Part shown: positions 25,716 through 34,043 of the stretch, one piece after another | Numbering within the stretch: the first letter of the stretch is position 1 | How the letters are laid out: the number at the start of each line of letters is the position of its first letter | From: Alistipes communis | Lineage (GTDB): Bacteria > Bacteroidota > Bacteroidia > Bacteroidales > Rikenellaceae | Assembly (NCBI RefSeq): GCF_006542665.1 | Contig: NZ_AP019735.1 | Span: 558,001 to 622,000 of the forward strand | Direction of reading: 5' to 3' | DNA length: 64,000 nucleotides | The notes under the pieces: generated by a model | Seen by the model: the letters and a program-made list of their open reading frames with translations, nothing else | What the model was told of the DNA's origin: nothing | Databases searched by the model: none | Made by a program: the position numbers and the translations under genes

Positions 25716-26452
25716 TGTCGTGCAGTCAGGATTTCAACGATATGCAGGGTCTTTATCGGCAGCCGTTCGCGGTCGATGACGCCCTGCATGTGCATCAGAC
25801 ACGAACTGTCGGCCCCCGTGATATACTCGGCGCCCGTAGACATGTGGTCGCGGACCTTGTCGTGCCCCATGCAGACCGAGACCTCCTTCTCCTCCACGGC
25901 GAACATGCCGCCGAAACCGCAGCACTCGTCCACGCGCGCAGGCTCGAAAACCTCGACCCCTTCGACCAGCGCCAGCAGGTCGCGCAGCTTGGAACGATAG
26001 GGAATGTTCAGCTCGCTGGGCGTACTCAGCCCCATCAGCCGCACGCCGTGACACGAGTTATGGATACTCACCTTGTGGTGGAACGAGGCGTCGAGCCGTT
26101 CGGGACGCACCACGTCGTGCACGAACTCGCAAATTTCGTAGATGCGCGACGCCAGACACGGCCCGCCGTCGGCGTGCGGCACCAGGCGGGGATACCCTTC
26201 GCGCACGAAACTCACGCAGCTGGCCGACGGCCCCACCACATAGTCGTACCCCGCGAAGAGCTCCTCCATGCGTTCGGCCAATGGTTGCGCGTCGCGTTCG
26301 TAACCCGCATTGGCCATCGGCTGCCCGCAGCAGGTCTGGTCGAGCGGATAGTCGACGTCGAGCCCCAGCGACCGCAACAGCCGGTAGGAGGCCTCGCCCA
26401 CCTGCGGATAGAGGGCGTTGATGTAACAAGGTATGAATAGCGCTATCTTCAT
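25712..26452 (-). CDS. lutA: Lactate utilisation protein LutA (CCG domain)
   Basis: A 246-residue protein with two CCG domains: CGQP in DQTCCGQPMANAG near residue 40 and CCGFGG in ECCGFGGMFAVEE near 187. These bind the iron-sulfur or haem partner in LutA/GlpC/HdrB proteins. First subunit gene of lutABC. The nitroreductase stop lies 43 bases upstream, so that gene and the lut genes share one promoter. Confidence 0.94.
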   Translation of the reverse strand: MKIALFIPCYINALYPQVGEASYRLLRSLGLDVDYPLDQTCCGQPMANAGYERDAQPLAERMEELFAGYDYVVGPSASCVSFVREGYPRLVPHADGGPCLASRIYEICEFVHDVVRPERLDASFHHKVSIHNSCHGVRLMGLSTPSELNIPYRSKLRDLLALVEGVEVFEPARVDECCGFGGMFAVEEKEVSVCMGHDKVRDHMSTGAEYITGADSSCLMHMQGVIDRERLPIKTLHIVEILTARQ

Positions 26453-26495
26453 CGTATTTCCCGATAAAAAGTCCGTTTCGGTATCCGTTTCCGCC

Positions 26496-27011
26496 TCAGC
26501 GCCATTCGGCGACCTCGTCCGGCGACTTGCGTTTCTTCTGCGCCGGAGCGTCGGCCGGATAGCCGACCGGGATCAGCACGACGGGTCGCAGCGTCGCGGG
26601 CAGCTCCAACGCCTCGCGGCAGAGCGGCACGTCGAAATTGCAGACCCAGCAACTCCCCAATCCCTGCTCGGCTGCTGCCAGACAGATGTGTTCGGCAGCG
26701 ATCGCCGCATCGATGTCGGCATGGTCGTGTCCGTCGCTTTTACGCTTCCACGACACCGACTCGTCGACGCACACCGCGATGCAGAGCGGCGCTTCGGCGA
26801 ACCACTCGCGGTGATAACAGCGTCGCAGGGCCTCCCTGCGCGCATCGCTCGCCACGACGAAGAATCGCCACGGCTGGAAATTGACCGCCGAAGGCGCCAG
26901 CCGCGCACACTCCAACAAATACTCCACCTTCTCCCGTTCGACGGCCTGCGGCCGGTAACTCCGCACCGAATAACGCGCCTTGACCAAATCCAGAAAATTC
27001 ATACCGTTCAT
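26496..27011 (-). CDS. Nitroreductase family protein
   Basis: A 171-residue FMN-dependent nitroreductase-family protein: FLDLVKARYSVRSYRP at the start, LAPSAVNFQPWRFFVV for FMN, and GLGSCWVCNF and LIPVGYPADAP at the end. Natural substrates may be quinones, flavins or nitro compounds. It heads the lut-EFR1 operon; the palindromic promoter element at 27079-27142 lies 70 bases upstream. ATG at 27002 is an alternative start. Confidence 0.88.
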   Translation of the reverse strand: MNGMNFLDLVKARYSVRSYRPQAVEREKVEYLLECARLAPSAVNFQPWRFFVVASDARREALRRCYHREWFAEAPLCIAVCVDESVSWKRKSDGHDHADIDAAIAAEHICLAAAEQGLGSCWVCNFDVPLCREALELPATLRPVVLIPVGYPADAPAQKKRKSPDEVAEWR

Positions 27012-27078
27012 TTTTTATCGTCTCCTGCACTTTTCATTCCACGACCGGCAGAGGACGCCGGCGGGCAATCGGTCTAAC

Positions 27079-27159
27079 GAAGATACGAATAAGCGAGGGC
27101 AATGTCAAATTTTATTCGAACATTGCCGAGACGGAGTATCTTCGGCGAAGCCAAAGATA
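27079..27159 (-). repeat. Palindromic promoter repeat, copy C
   Basis: On the minus strand: GATAC, CTCGGCAATGTT arm, loop with TTTG, ACATTGCC arm, CTCGCTTATTCG, then TATCTTCG at 27079-27086; TTTG to -7 is 20 bases. Ahead of it lies a second box TATCTTTG (27152-27159) in a GTATCTT/AAGATAC hairpin. It drives the nitroreductase-lut operon. Confidence 0.75.
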
Positions 27160-27288
27160 CGAAATATTTCACGGAATTATCCGGAATGCACGATATTTCA
27201 TAAATTAAAAATCGAATCCGATACGCTCCTTCCGGCCGCACGGCGCGGGCGAGGGAACTGGCACAATCGCAAATAAGTTTGCTTTTGC

Positions 27289-27296
27289 TATCTTTG
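27289..27296 (+). promoter_or_regulatory. -7 box of the S37 peptidase gene
   Basis: TATCTTTG, 110 bases before the chosen start codon. No clear -33 box. Confidence 0.5.
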
Positions 27297-27406
27297 CAGA
27301 CGGAATGTCTGACTGCGGCCGTCCTGCCGAGCCTAGACAGAACCGACCCCGTCCGAACGCTGCCGGGGCAAGAAAACGAAGAGTGAACATGAACAGACTC
27401 GAAATT

Positions 27407-28693
27407 ATGAAAAGACGAATTTTACTTTTGGTGCTGGCCGCGGTCTTCGTGCTGCCGGCCGTGGCACGGACTCCGCTGCAACAGCGGCTCGAAAAACTGG
27501 AACGGGCCGTCGAGGTGACGCCGCTAGAATCGACCCGCTTCGACGAGAAGTACGAACTGGTCCTGCGCCAGCCGCTCGACTGGCAGGCCCCCGAAAAGGG
27601 CTCTTTCACGCACCGCATCGTCGTCTCGCACGCCGGCTTCGACAGGCCGACGATCCTCGTCACCGAAGGTTACGGCGCGAAATACGCCTACCGTCCGGAT
27701 TACCGTGAAGAGCTGTCGCAGCTGCTCGACGCCAACATCGTCTTCGTCGAGCACCGCTATTTCCTCGGCTCGACGCCCGACCCGCGCGACTGGCACTACC
27801 TCACGGCCGAAGCTTCGGCCTGCGACCTGCACGACGTGCGGCAGCTGCTGGGCACGATCTACCCGGGCAAGTGGATCGCCACGGGAATCAGCAAGGGCGG
27901 CACGACGACGATGCTCTACGCGACCTTCTTCCCCGGCGACGTCGACGGCTACGTCCCCTATGTGGGCCCGGTCAACCGCTCGCGCGAGGACGGACGGCAC
28001 GAGAAGTTCCTGCGCCGCGTGGGAACGGCCGACGAACGCGCCGCCGTCGAGCGTTTCCAGACGGAGGTGCTGCGCCGCCGCGACCGGCTGATGCCCCGTT
28101 TCGAAGCCTACTGCCGCAAAAAGGGATACGAGTTCCGCGCGCCGCTGACGGAAATCTACGACCTCTGCGCATTGGAGTACGCCTTCTCCTTCTGGCAGTG
28201 GGGCTCGAACTCCTACGAGATTCCCGCTACGTCGGCTACGGACGACGAACTGTTCGATTACTTCATCGGAGCGGTCGACCCCGAATACTTCGTGCGTGAA
28301 ACGCCGACGACCTCGTTTTTCGTGCAGGCGGCCCGCGAACTGGGGTACTACGGCTACGACACGCGCCCCCTGCGCAAATACCTCAGTATCCGCAACAGCA
28401 AAGACTACCTGCGGCGGATCTTCCTGCCCGACGAGCTGCGCGACCTCGATTTCGACCGGACGCTCTACCGGCGGATGCACCGCTACCTCAAACGCGAAGA
28501 CCCGAACATGGTGATGATCTACGGCGCCAACGATCCGTGGACGGCATCGGGCGCGGCATGGGCCGTGACGCCCCGCAAGCGCAACATGAAGCTCTTCGTG
28601 CAGCCCGGCGGATCGCACCGCACGCGCATCGCCACCCTGCCCGAGTCGATGCGCGAAGAGGCGATCGCCGCCATTCGCGGATGGTTGGAATAG
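27407..28693 (+). CDS. S37-type (tripeptidyl aminopeptidase-like) serine peptidase
   Basis: A 428-residue secreted protein of the peptidase S37 (PS-10) family, an alpha/beta hydrolase fold. Signal peptide MKRRILLLVLAAVFVLPAVA; FVEHRYFLGSTP and the nucleophile elbow GISKGG near residue 160 are clear, and GGSHRTRI near the end carries the His. It should cut tripeptides or Pro-containing peptides in the periplasm. The start at 27407 is chosen for its signal peptide; ATG at 27389 is the alternative. It converges with the DMT gene on a shared hairpin. Confidence 0.85.
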   Translation: MKRRILLLVLAAVFVLPAVARTPLQQRLEKLERAVEVTPLESTRFDEKYELVLRQPLDWQAPEKGSFTHRIVVSHAGFDRPTILVTEGYGAKYAYRPDYREELSQLLDANIVFVEHRYFLGSTPDPRDWHYLTAEASACDLHDVRQLLGTIYPGKWIATGISKGGTTTMLYATFFPGDVDGYVPYVGPVNRSREDGRHEKFLRRVGTADERAAVERFQTEVLRRRDRLMPRFEAYCRKKGYEFRAPLTEIYDLCALEYAFSFWQWGSNSYEIPATSATDDELFDYFIGAVDPEYFVRETPTTSFFVQAARELGYYGYDTRPLRKYLSIRNSKDYLRRIFLPDELRDLDFDRTLYRRMHRYLKREDPNMVMIYGANDPWTASGAAWAVTPRKRNMKLFVQPGGSHRTRIATLPESMREEAIAAIRGWLE

Positions 28694-28712
28694 ACGGAGC
28701 ACGCTCCGCCCG

Positions 28713-28743
28713 AACGGAAGCCCGAACTCAGGCTTCCGTTTTT
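28713..28743. terminator. Terminator shared by convergent genes
   Basis: AACGGAAGCC/GGCTTCCGTT stem with T-run, between the S37 peptidase (+) and the DMT exporter (-). Confidence 0.8.
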
Positions 28744-29657
28744 CTGTGCCGTTTGGGAAAGAGCCGCCGGAAGCGAAGCAAGAAAGAGGCGAACCGCCCG
28801 CCGGCGACGATGAGCGTCACGGCCACCAGTATCAGCGCGATGCCGAGCCCCAGCCGCGCCGTAAGTTCTTCGTGGAAAATCACCACGCCGAAGAAGACCG
28901 CCGTGACGGGTTCGAGCGCACCGAGGATGGCCGTCGGCGTGGAGCCGATGTAGTGGATGGCCTGCGTGGTGCAGAGCAGCGAAACGGCCGTCGGCAGCGC
29001 CGCCAGCGCCAGCACGTTGCCCCACAGATACCACGACGGGACGGCTTGCAGGCCCGAGAGGAAATCGAGCCGCACGACGTAGATCGCAAGGCCGAACAGC
29101 AGGGCGTAGAAGGTGAGCTTGACCGTCGGCAAGGCCGCCAGCGCGGAGCGGTTGACGCCCACGATATAGACGGCGTAGGAAAGCGACGAGAGCAGCACGA
29201 GCGTCACGCCCGTGAGGCTGAGCGTCTGGCCGTCTCCCTCGTAGAGCAGCCCGATGCCTAAAACGGCCAGTGCGATGCAGAAGATCGTCAGCGGCGTGAT
29301 GCGTTCGCGGAAGCCCAGGGCCATGATGAGCGCCACGAGGATCGGATAGACGAACAGAATCGTCGAAGCGATACCGGCGTCCATGTAGTTATAGCTCATG
29401 TAGAGAAAGAGCGACGAGGCGGAAAAGAGCAGACCCATGGCCACGAGCGGCAGCATCTCACAGCGGCGCAGGCTGAAATCCTGCCCTCGCAGACGGATCA
29501 TCACCGCCAGAATCGGCAATGCGAAGGCGTAGCGGTAGAACAACACCGAGTCGGGCGTCATTCCCGCATGATAGAGCGGCAGGGTGAAGAGCGGGTTCAT
29601 CCCGTAGGTCGCGGCCGCCACCGCACCGCAGACGAGACCTTTGGTTCTGACATTCAT
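28728..29657 (-). CDS. EamA/DMT family exporter
   Basis: A 309-residue inner-membrane protein with about ten hydrophobic helices and two EamA repeats (YNYMDAGIASTILFVYP; GSTPTAILGALEPVTAVFF with the repeat-ending LEPV). The last helix is followed by a basic tail. Members export amino acids or metabolites; the substrate is unknown. A Crp-like regulator lies 164 bases upstream on the same strand. Confidence 0.88.
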   Translation of the reverse strand: MNVRTKGLVCGAVAAATYGMNPLFTLPLYHAGMTPDSVLFYRYAFALPILAVMIRLRGQDFSLRRCEMLPLVAMGLLFSASSLFLYMSYNYMDAGIASTILFVYPILVALIMALGFRERITPLTIFCIALAVLGIGLLYEGDGQTLSLTGVTLVLLSSLSYAVYIVGVNRSALAALPTVKLTFYALLFGLAIYVVRLDFLSGLQAVPSWYLWGNVLALAALPTAVSLLCTTQAIHYIGSTPTAILGALEPVTAVFFGVVIFHEELTARLGLGIALILVAVTLIVAGGRFASFLLRFRRLFPKRHRKTEA

Positions 29658-29706
29658 GGTCGTATCGATTTCGGCCGCCCCTTCGGAAGCGGCCTTTTCC
29701 GGCAGG

Positions 29707-29714
29707 CAAAGATA
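29707..29714 (-). promoter_or_regulatory. -7 box of the DMT exporter gene
   Basis: TATCTTTG on the minus strand, 50 bases before the start codon at 29657. Confidence 0.5.
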
Positions 29715-29821
29715 CGCAACATGCGCCGAGAAAAAATCGGATTGCGCAAAAAAGTTGCGAAGCGCCGGTTCGCACCCCGCGTCCGGACTGCAAAAAAGAG
29801 GCCGCAGCGGAAGACGCCCCG

Positions 29822-30391
29822 CTATTTCGACTTCACCCGCGCCCGGATCCGGCTCAAACTCACCGGCGTAATCCCCAGATAGGAGGCGAGCGTCTCCAAC
29901 GGTACCCGCCGCAACAGTTCGGGGCGTTCCCTCAGCAGCGTCTCGTAGCGCCGGGCAGCCGGAAGGAAAAGCATCGGAATCAATTTCTGCTCCGTACGCA
30001 GGAACTCCGATTCGGCGAACCGCCGCGCCCAGTTGGCGATGTGGATGTCCTCGGCGAGAAATCGCTCCAAATCGCTGCGTTTCAACACATACAACAGGGA
30101 ATCCTCCATGAGTTCGACCGTTTCGTAGCCCGGTTCGTCGTCGACGTAGCTTTTCAGGGAGATGAGCGCCGATCCCTCGGCCCCGATCCAGAAGGTGACC
30201 TTTTTCCCGTCGGCGGAAATACAGGCGCGTGCGATCCCCCGGCCGATGAAGAAGAGGTTCGGCTCCACACGCCCCGCTTCCAGCACGCAGTATCCCCTGG
30301 GGCGGGACAGACTCGACATGCAGGCCGCCAGCCTGACGGCGGAACTCTCCGGCATCCGATAGATCCGGTCGATGATTTCACGTATATCCAT
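29822..30391 (-). CDS. Crp/Fnr family regulator
   Basis: A 189-residue protein with an N-terminal cyclic-nucleotide-binding-like beta roll (FFIGRGIARACISADGKKVTF) and a C-terminal winged helix-turn-helix (LASYLGITPVSLSRIRARV). Such short Crp-like proteins in Bacteroidales often lack the cAMP signature, and no intact RxAxxR cAMP motif is seen here. The ATG at 30391 is chosen because the longer frame runs across the -7 box at 30420-30427. It is divergent from the SugE gene, which it may regulate. Confidence 0.85.
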   Translation of the reverse strand: MDIREIIDRIYRMPESSAVRLAACMSSLSRPRGYCVLEAGRVEPNLFFIGRGIARACISADGKKVTFWIGAEGSALISLKSYVDDEPGYETVELMEDSLLYVLKRSDLERFLAEDIHIANWARRFAESEFLRTEQKLIPMLFLPAARRYETLLRERPELLRRVPLETLASYLGITPVSLSRIRARVKSK

Positions 30392-30419
30392 GACGATGCG
30401 TCCGCAAGCGTTTTCCCTG

Positions 30420-30427
30420 CAAAGGTA
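30420..30427 (-). promoter_or_regulatory. -7 box of the Crp-like gene
   Basis: TACCTTTG on the minus strand, 28 bases before the start at 30391. Confidence 0.5.
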
Positions 30428-30501
30428 GTCAAAGTCGCCGGCACACGCGCACTTTTCCGATTTTCTTATCAAATGTAAAGCGCCGGACGGAATTTTACGG
30501 G

Positions 30502-30509
30502 TAACTTTG
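30502..30509 (+). promoter_or_regulatory. -7 box of the SugE-type gene
   Basis: TAACTTTG, 28 bases before the start codon at 30538. -33 box unclear. Confidence 0.55.
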
Positions 30510-30537
30510 CATCCGTAAAAGAATAAAACACGACGCG

Positions 30538-30870
30538 ATGAACTGGATCATACTGATCGTGGCCGGCCTGTTCGAGACCGGCTTCGCATTCTGTCTGGGA
30601 AAGATGAAAGAGGCCACGGGAGCCGAATACTGCTGGTGGGGAACAGGATTCCTGCTGTCGCTGGCGCTCAGCATGACGCTGCTGGCCAAGGCGACCCAAT
30701 CGTTGCCGATCGGCACGGCCTATCCGGTGTGGACGGGCATCGGTGCCGTGGGAACGGTGCTGGCGGGAATTCTGTTCCTGAACGAACCGGCGACCTTCCC
30801 GCGGATCTTCTTCCTGCTGCTGCTCATCGGCGCTATCGTCGGGTTGAAACTCGTCGGCGAACCCCATTAG
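30538..30870 (+). CDS. SMR family exporter (SugE/Gdx type)
   Basis: A 110-residue four-helix small multidrug resistance protein. The conserved Glu13 is in LFETGF, and GTAYPVWTGIGAVGTV is the SugE/Gdx signature in helix 3. SugE/Gdx homologues export guanidinium or quaternary ammonium ions as dual-topology dimers. No guanidine riboswitch is apparent upstream. Divergent from the Crp-like regulator. Confidence 0.92.
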   Translation: MNWIILIVAGLFETGFAFCLGKMKEATGAEYCWWGTGFLLSLALSMTLLAKATQSLPIGTAYPVWTGIGAVGTVLAGILFLNEPATFPRIFFLLLLIGAIVGLKLVGEPH

Positions 30871-30902
30871 CCTTCCGCGAAGCCCCTCCGGCGCAGCGGC
30901 GG

Positions 30903-32003
30903 CTAATAGCGGAGCAGATTGGCTCTGCGCACCGCATCGGCCGAACGGCGGGTGGCGACGCCCAGCCACAGCCGGTCGCCCTTGCGTTTGATCCCCTCGG
31001 CCTCGGCATATCCCGTATCGGTCAGCCCCAGCACACGAAGTCCTTCGAGATCGGAGTAGGCCCCGACGGGAAGACGCCAATGGACGATCCCGCCGTCGAG
31101 CGTGGTGACGGTGATGCGTGCATCGGAGGGGCCGTTGGCCGGTTTGTTGCCGTTGCCGGCACCTTCGAAGAGATAACAGCAGCGGCCGTCGACGTCGAAG
31201 CCCTGGAAGGGATAACTGCAAAAGTCGCGGGCGGTATCCTCGCCGTGCGGCATCAGAAAGCCACCTACCGGTATGAGCCGCCGCAAATCCCGACAGCGGA
31301 TCGCCCGCTCTTCGGTACGCTCGCACTCGCCCGACCGTTCGCCGCCCCACGTCCGCACGACGCGGAGCACCGTGTCGGGCAGCTCCAATGCCTCCGAGAG
31401 GCGGAAGTGGCGGAAGCCGTGCGTTCCGTCCGCCTTGCGGTAGGAGATCGAGAGCAGGTCGTGCGCCCGATCGACGGCCGGCAGCAGGTTGAAACAGCCG
31501 TCGTCGAAATAGAAGGTCTCGCCGCCGTCGTGGTCGCAGCACGTGCCGGCACGGAACGGGATGCGCGACACGGTGCACGACTGCCAGTACTCCCCTCCGA
31601 CGCGCGTGGCATTGCTGTCGATCCAGACGTAGCGGGTGCCGCCGCACTCCTCGACGGCGATGTTGGCGCCGTGCCCGAAGTAGCGGAGCGTCATGCGGGG
31701 CATCGTGTCGCAGCCGGGCCGCACCTCGAAGACGTAGACCTCGTGGGAGCGAGTCCGGCCGGGAACGTGGTTCTCGAATGCCCCCAACTGCGAGATGTAG
31801 ATAGTAGAATCGGACACGACGTCGAACGACTGCATCACCCGCCGCGGGGCGAGTAGTTCGAGGTCGCGCAGCACGACGAGCGTGTCGTCGAGCGGCCGCG
31901 CCAGTCGTTCGGGCAGGCTGCGCACGAAACCGGACACGGCGGTCTGCGCCGCAGCGGGGCGCACGGCGGCCGACAGGCAGAGGAGGAGAAGAAGTCGTTT
32001 CAT
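30903..32003 (-). CDS. Unknown secreted protein, beta-propeller-like
   Basis: A 366-residue protein with a signal peptide (MKRLLLLLCLSAAVRPAAAQ). Repeating strands (YVWIDSNATRVGGEYW, RYFGHGANIAVEECGG, FEGAGNGNKPANG) hint at a five- to six-bladed beta-propeller of the type seen in helveticin-J-like and phage receptor-binding proteins, but this is a guess from pattern, not a match I can prove. Seven cysteines occur in the mature part. The longer frame from 32096 extends before the signal peptide and is rejected. No operon partner. Confidence 0.65.
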   Translation of the reverse strand: MKRLLLLLCLSAAVRPAAAQTAVSGFVRSLPERLARPLDDTLVVLRDLELLAPRRVMQSFDVVSDSTIYISQLGAFENHVPGRTRSHEVYVFEVRPGCDTMPRMTLRYFGHGANIAVEECGGTRYVWIDSNATRVGGEYWQSCTVSRIPFRAGTCCDHDGGETFYFDDGCFNLLPAVDRAHDLLSISYRKADGTHGFRHFRLSEALELPDTVLRVVRTWGGERSGECERTEERAIRCRDLRRLIPVGGFLMPHGEDTARDFCSYPFQGFDVDGRCCYLFEGAGNGNKPANGPSDARITVTTLDGGIVHWRLPVGAYSDLEGLRVLGLTDTGYAEAEGIKRKGDRLWLGVATRRSADAVRRANLLRY

Positions 32004-32099
32004 TGCGGGAAATCGGATCGATCCGATTGACAAAAATAGCATAATCATCCGAACCCGCCGCCGTTTCGAGCGAAAAAGTTTCGAATTTTCCCGCACGAA

Positions 32100-32450
32100 A
32101 CCGGCTTATACCCCGCACTGCCAAAAGGCCGCGACAAAAGCATCCAGCCGGGGAACGGCTGACGTCTGCGCCTACAACGCTACGCGGACGAGCTCGCGCC
32201 CGCGTTTTTCGACGGCGCAGCCGCCGCCCGTTCCTCTTCCCGATTTTTGGCAAGGCGGAGACAGTTGTGCGTTACGCGCAACCATGATTATTTGCAGGTG
32301 TCCGCACATGGCAGGCCGGAGGCCTGCGGGATCGTACTGCGAAAATAGCGGAAAGAGTGACGACAGCAGCGCGAGCGCCCGGAGCGATCGTGCGCTGCGC
32401 GCAACCATAAATCCTTTGCTTGCCAAACTTTTTCGTATTTTCGGCTGCTC
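32100..32450. other. Non-coding spacer before tig with short repeats
   Basis: No gene seen. A 19-base repeat GTGCGnnnCGCGCAACCAT occurs at 32267-32285 and 32390-32408. A degenerate copy of the palindromic promoter element precedes copy D. Confidence 0.5.
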
Positions 32451-32453
32451 CTC

Positions 32454-32517
32454 GGATACTCCCGCTCGGCAAATTGCAAACAACGTTTGCATTTGCCCTC
32501 GCTTTTTCGTATCTTTG
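32454..32517 (+). repeat. Palindromic promoter repeat, copy D
   Basis: GATAC outer arm (32455-32459), CTCGGCAAATTGCAAAC arm, AAC loop, GTTTGCATTTGCC arm, CTCGCTTTTTCG, TATCTTTG at 32510-32517. TTTG at 32486-32489 is 20 bases from the -7 box. The stem is nearly perfect over 13 bp. It is the promoter of tig. Confidence 0.8.
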
Positions 32518-32557
32518 CCCGCCAAAGCGAGTGAAAACAAGCAAATAAATATACGTT

Positions 32558-33886
32558 ATGGAGATCAAAAGAACACAGAAAGAGGAGCAGACCTCGTTGA
32601 TTTCGGTCAAGGTCGGCGAAAAGGACTACGGCGAAGCCGTCGAGAAATCGCTGCGCGACTACCGCCGCAAGGCCAACATCCCGGGCTTCCGCCCCGGCAT
32701 GGTGCCGATGGGAATCATCAAAAAGATGTACGGCAAGGGCGTAGTGGCCGAGCAGTCGTACCGCACGGCGTCGAACGCCGTCTTCGAGTACCTCCAAAAG
32801 GAGAACATCGACTATCTGGGCGACGTGATTCCCGCCGAGGAGCAGGGTGCTTTCGATTTCGATAACGACACCGAGTTCGAGTATATGTTCGAGATCGGCG
32901 AGGCGCCCAAGATCAACCTCGCTCTTTCGGCCAAGGACAAGGTGACCTACCACCGCATCAAGATCGACAAGCAGATGCACGACAACTACCGCTCGAATTT
33001 CCTGCGCCGTTACGGCCGGCTGGTGGACGTCGAGAAGGTCGCCGACGACGAGGCGCTGACCGTCACGCTCGACAACGGCGAACTGCGCGTCGAGGATGCC
33101 TACGTGGGGCTGATCTCGATGAACGACGAGGAACGCAAGCCCTTCAAGGGCAAGAAGGTCGGCGCCAAGATGAAGGTCGACATCAACGAGCTCTACAAGA
33201 ATCCCGCGCAGCGTGCCGCGGCCTTGCAGCTCAAAGAGAACGAACTGGCGGAGGTGAAGCCCGAATTCTCGCTCGAAATCACCAAGATCCGCAAATTCGC
33301 CGATCCCGAGCTGAACGAGGAGTTCTTCAAGACCGCCTTCCCGCAGGGCAACGTCACGGACGAAGCCGGACTGGACGCCTTCGTCGACACCGAGATCGGG
33401 AAGGAACTGTCTCGCGAGAGCGATTACCTCTTCACGCTTCAATTGCGCGACTTCCTGCTGAAAAAAGCCGACTTGAAGATGCCCGCCGCCTTCCTCAAAC
33501 GCTGGCTCTACGTCATCAACGAGGAGAAGTTCTCGAAAGAGGAGATCGAAAAGGACTTCGACCAGTTCCTCAAAATGTTCTCGTGGAACTTCATTCAGAA
33601 GCACTTCATCAAGGAGGACAACCTCACCGTAACGGCCGACGAGGCGCTCGCCGAAGCGAAGGCTTTCGCCGCCGCACAGTTCGCGCAGTACGGAATGCCG
33701 GCCGCACCGGACGAGATGCTCGAAAACTTCGCCAAGCAGCAGATTCTCGCCAACAAGGAGCAGTCGCAGAAGATCTACGAGAAACTCTACGAAACGAAGG
33801 TGGTCGAGGATGTGAAGGGCAAGATCAAGGTGACCGAAAAGGCCGTTTCCGCCGACGAATTCGCAAAACTGGCCAAGGAGATATAG
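32558..33886 (+). CDS. tig: Trigger factor
   Basis: A 442-residue ribosome-associated chaperone and, in many species, a peptidyl-prolyl isomerase. The ribosome-binding loop NIPGFRPGMVP lies at about 43-53, matching the GFRxGxxP signature. The central FKBP-like domain is degenerate, as in Bacteroidetes, and the C-terminal chaperone arms are helical (EEIEKDFDQFLKMF). It precedes clpP and clpX, the common order tig-clpP-clpX, with its own terminator at 33924-33960. Confidence 0.93.
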   Translation: MEIKRTQKEEQTSLISVKVGEKDYGEAVEKSLRDYRRKANIPGFRPGMVPMGIIKKMYGKGVVAEQSYRTASNAVFEYLQKENIDYLGDVIPAEEQGAFDFDNDTEFEYMFEIGEAPKINLALSAKDKVTYHRIKIDKQMHDNYRSNFLRRYGRLVDVEKVADDEALTVTLDNGELRVEDAYVGLISMNDEERKPFKGKKVGAKMKVDINELYKNPAQRAAALQLKENELAEVKPEFSLEITKIRKFADPELNEEFFKTAFPQGNVTDEAGLDAFVDTEIGKELSRESDYLFTLQLRDFLLKKADLKMPAAFLKRWLYVINEEKFSKEEIEKDFDQFLKMFSWNFIQKHFIKEDNLTVTADEALAEAKAFAAAQFAQYGMPAAPDEMLENFAKQQILANKEQSQKIYEKLYETKVVEDVKGKIKVTEKAVSADEFAKLAKEI

Positions 33887-33923
33887 TCCGGAGTACGCGG
33901 TTTTCGGAAAAATGATTAACTTT

Positions 33924-33960
33924 GGACTCTGCGGGCGTGATGTTTGCAGAGTCCTTCTTT
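33924..33960 (+). terminator. Terminator after tig
   Basis: GGACTCTGC (33924-33932) pairs with GCAGAGTCC (33946-33954), followed by TTCTTTT. Confidence 0.75.
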
Positions 33961-34043
33961 TGATCCGTCGCCGGCCCGCGGCGGTGCGGACTGCGGGAAA
34001 AGCCCGGCGAACAACGATGTAAAACCATATTAAACGTACAGTC

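Noticed and set aside
30469..32253. A 594-codon minus-strand frame
   Set aside because: It overlaps the secreted-protein gene in another frame and the SugE gene on the other strand; it is Arg-rich with no family motif, a shadow of GC-rich coding DNA.
33917..33924. TAACTTTG, a -7 box before clpP
   Set aside because: It directly abuts the tig terminator hairpin, which would stop any transcript from it, and it has no -33 box.
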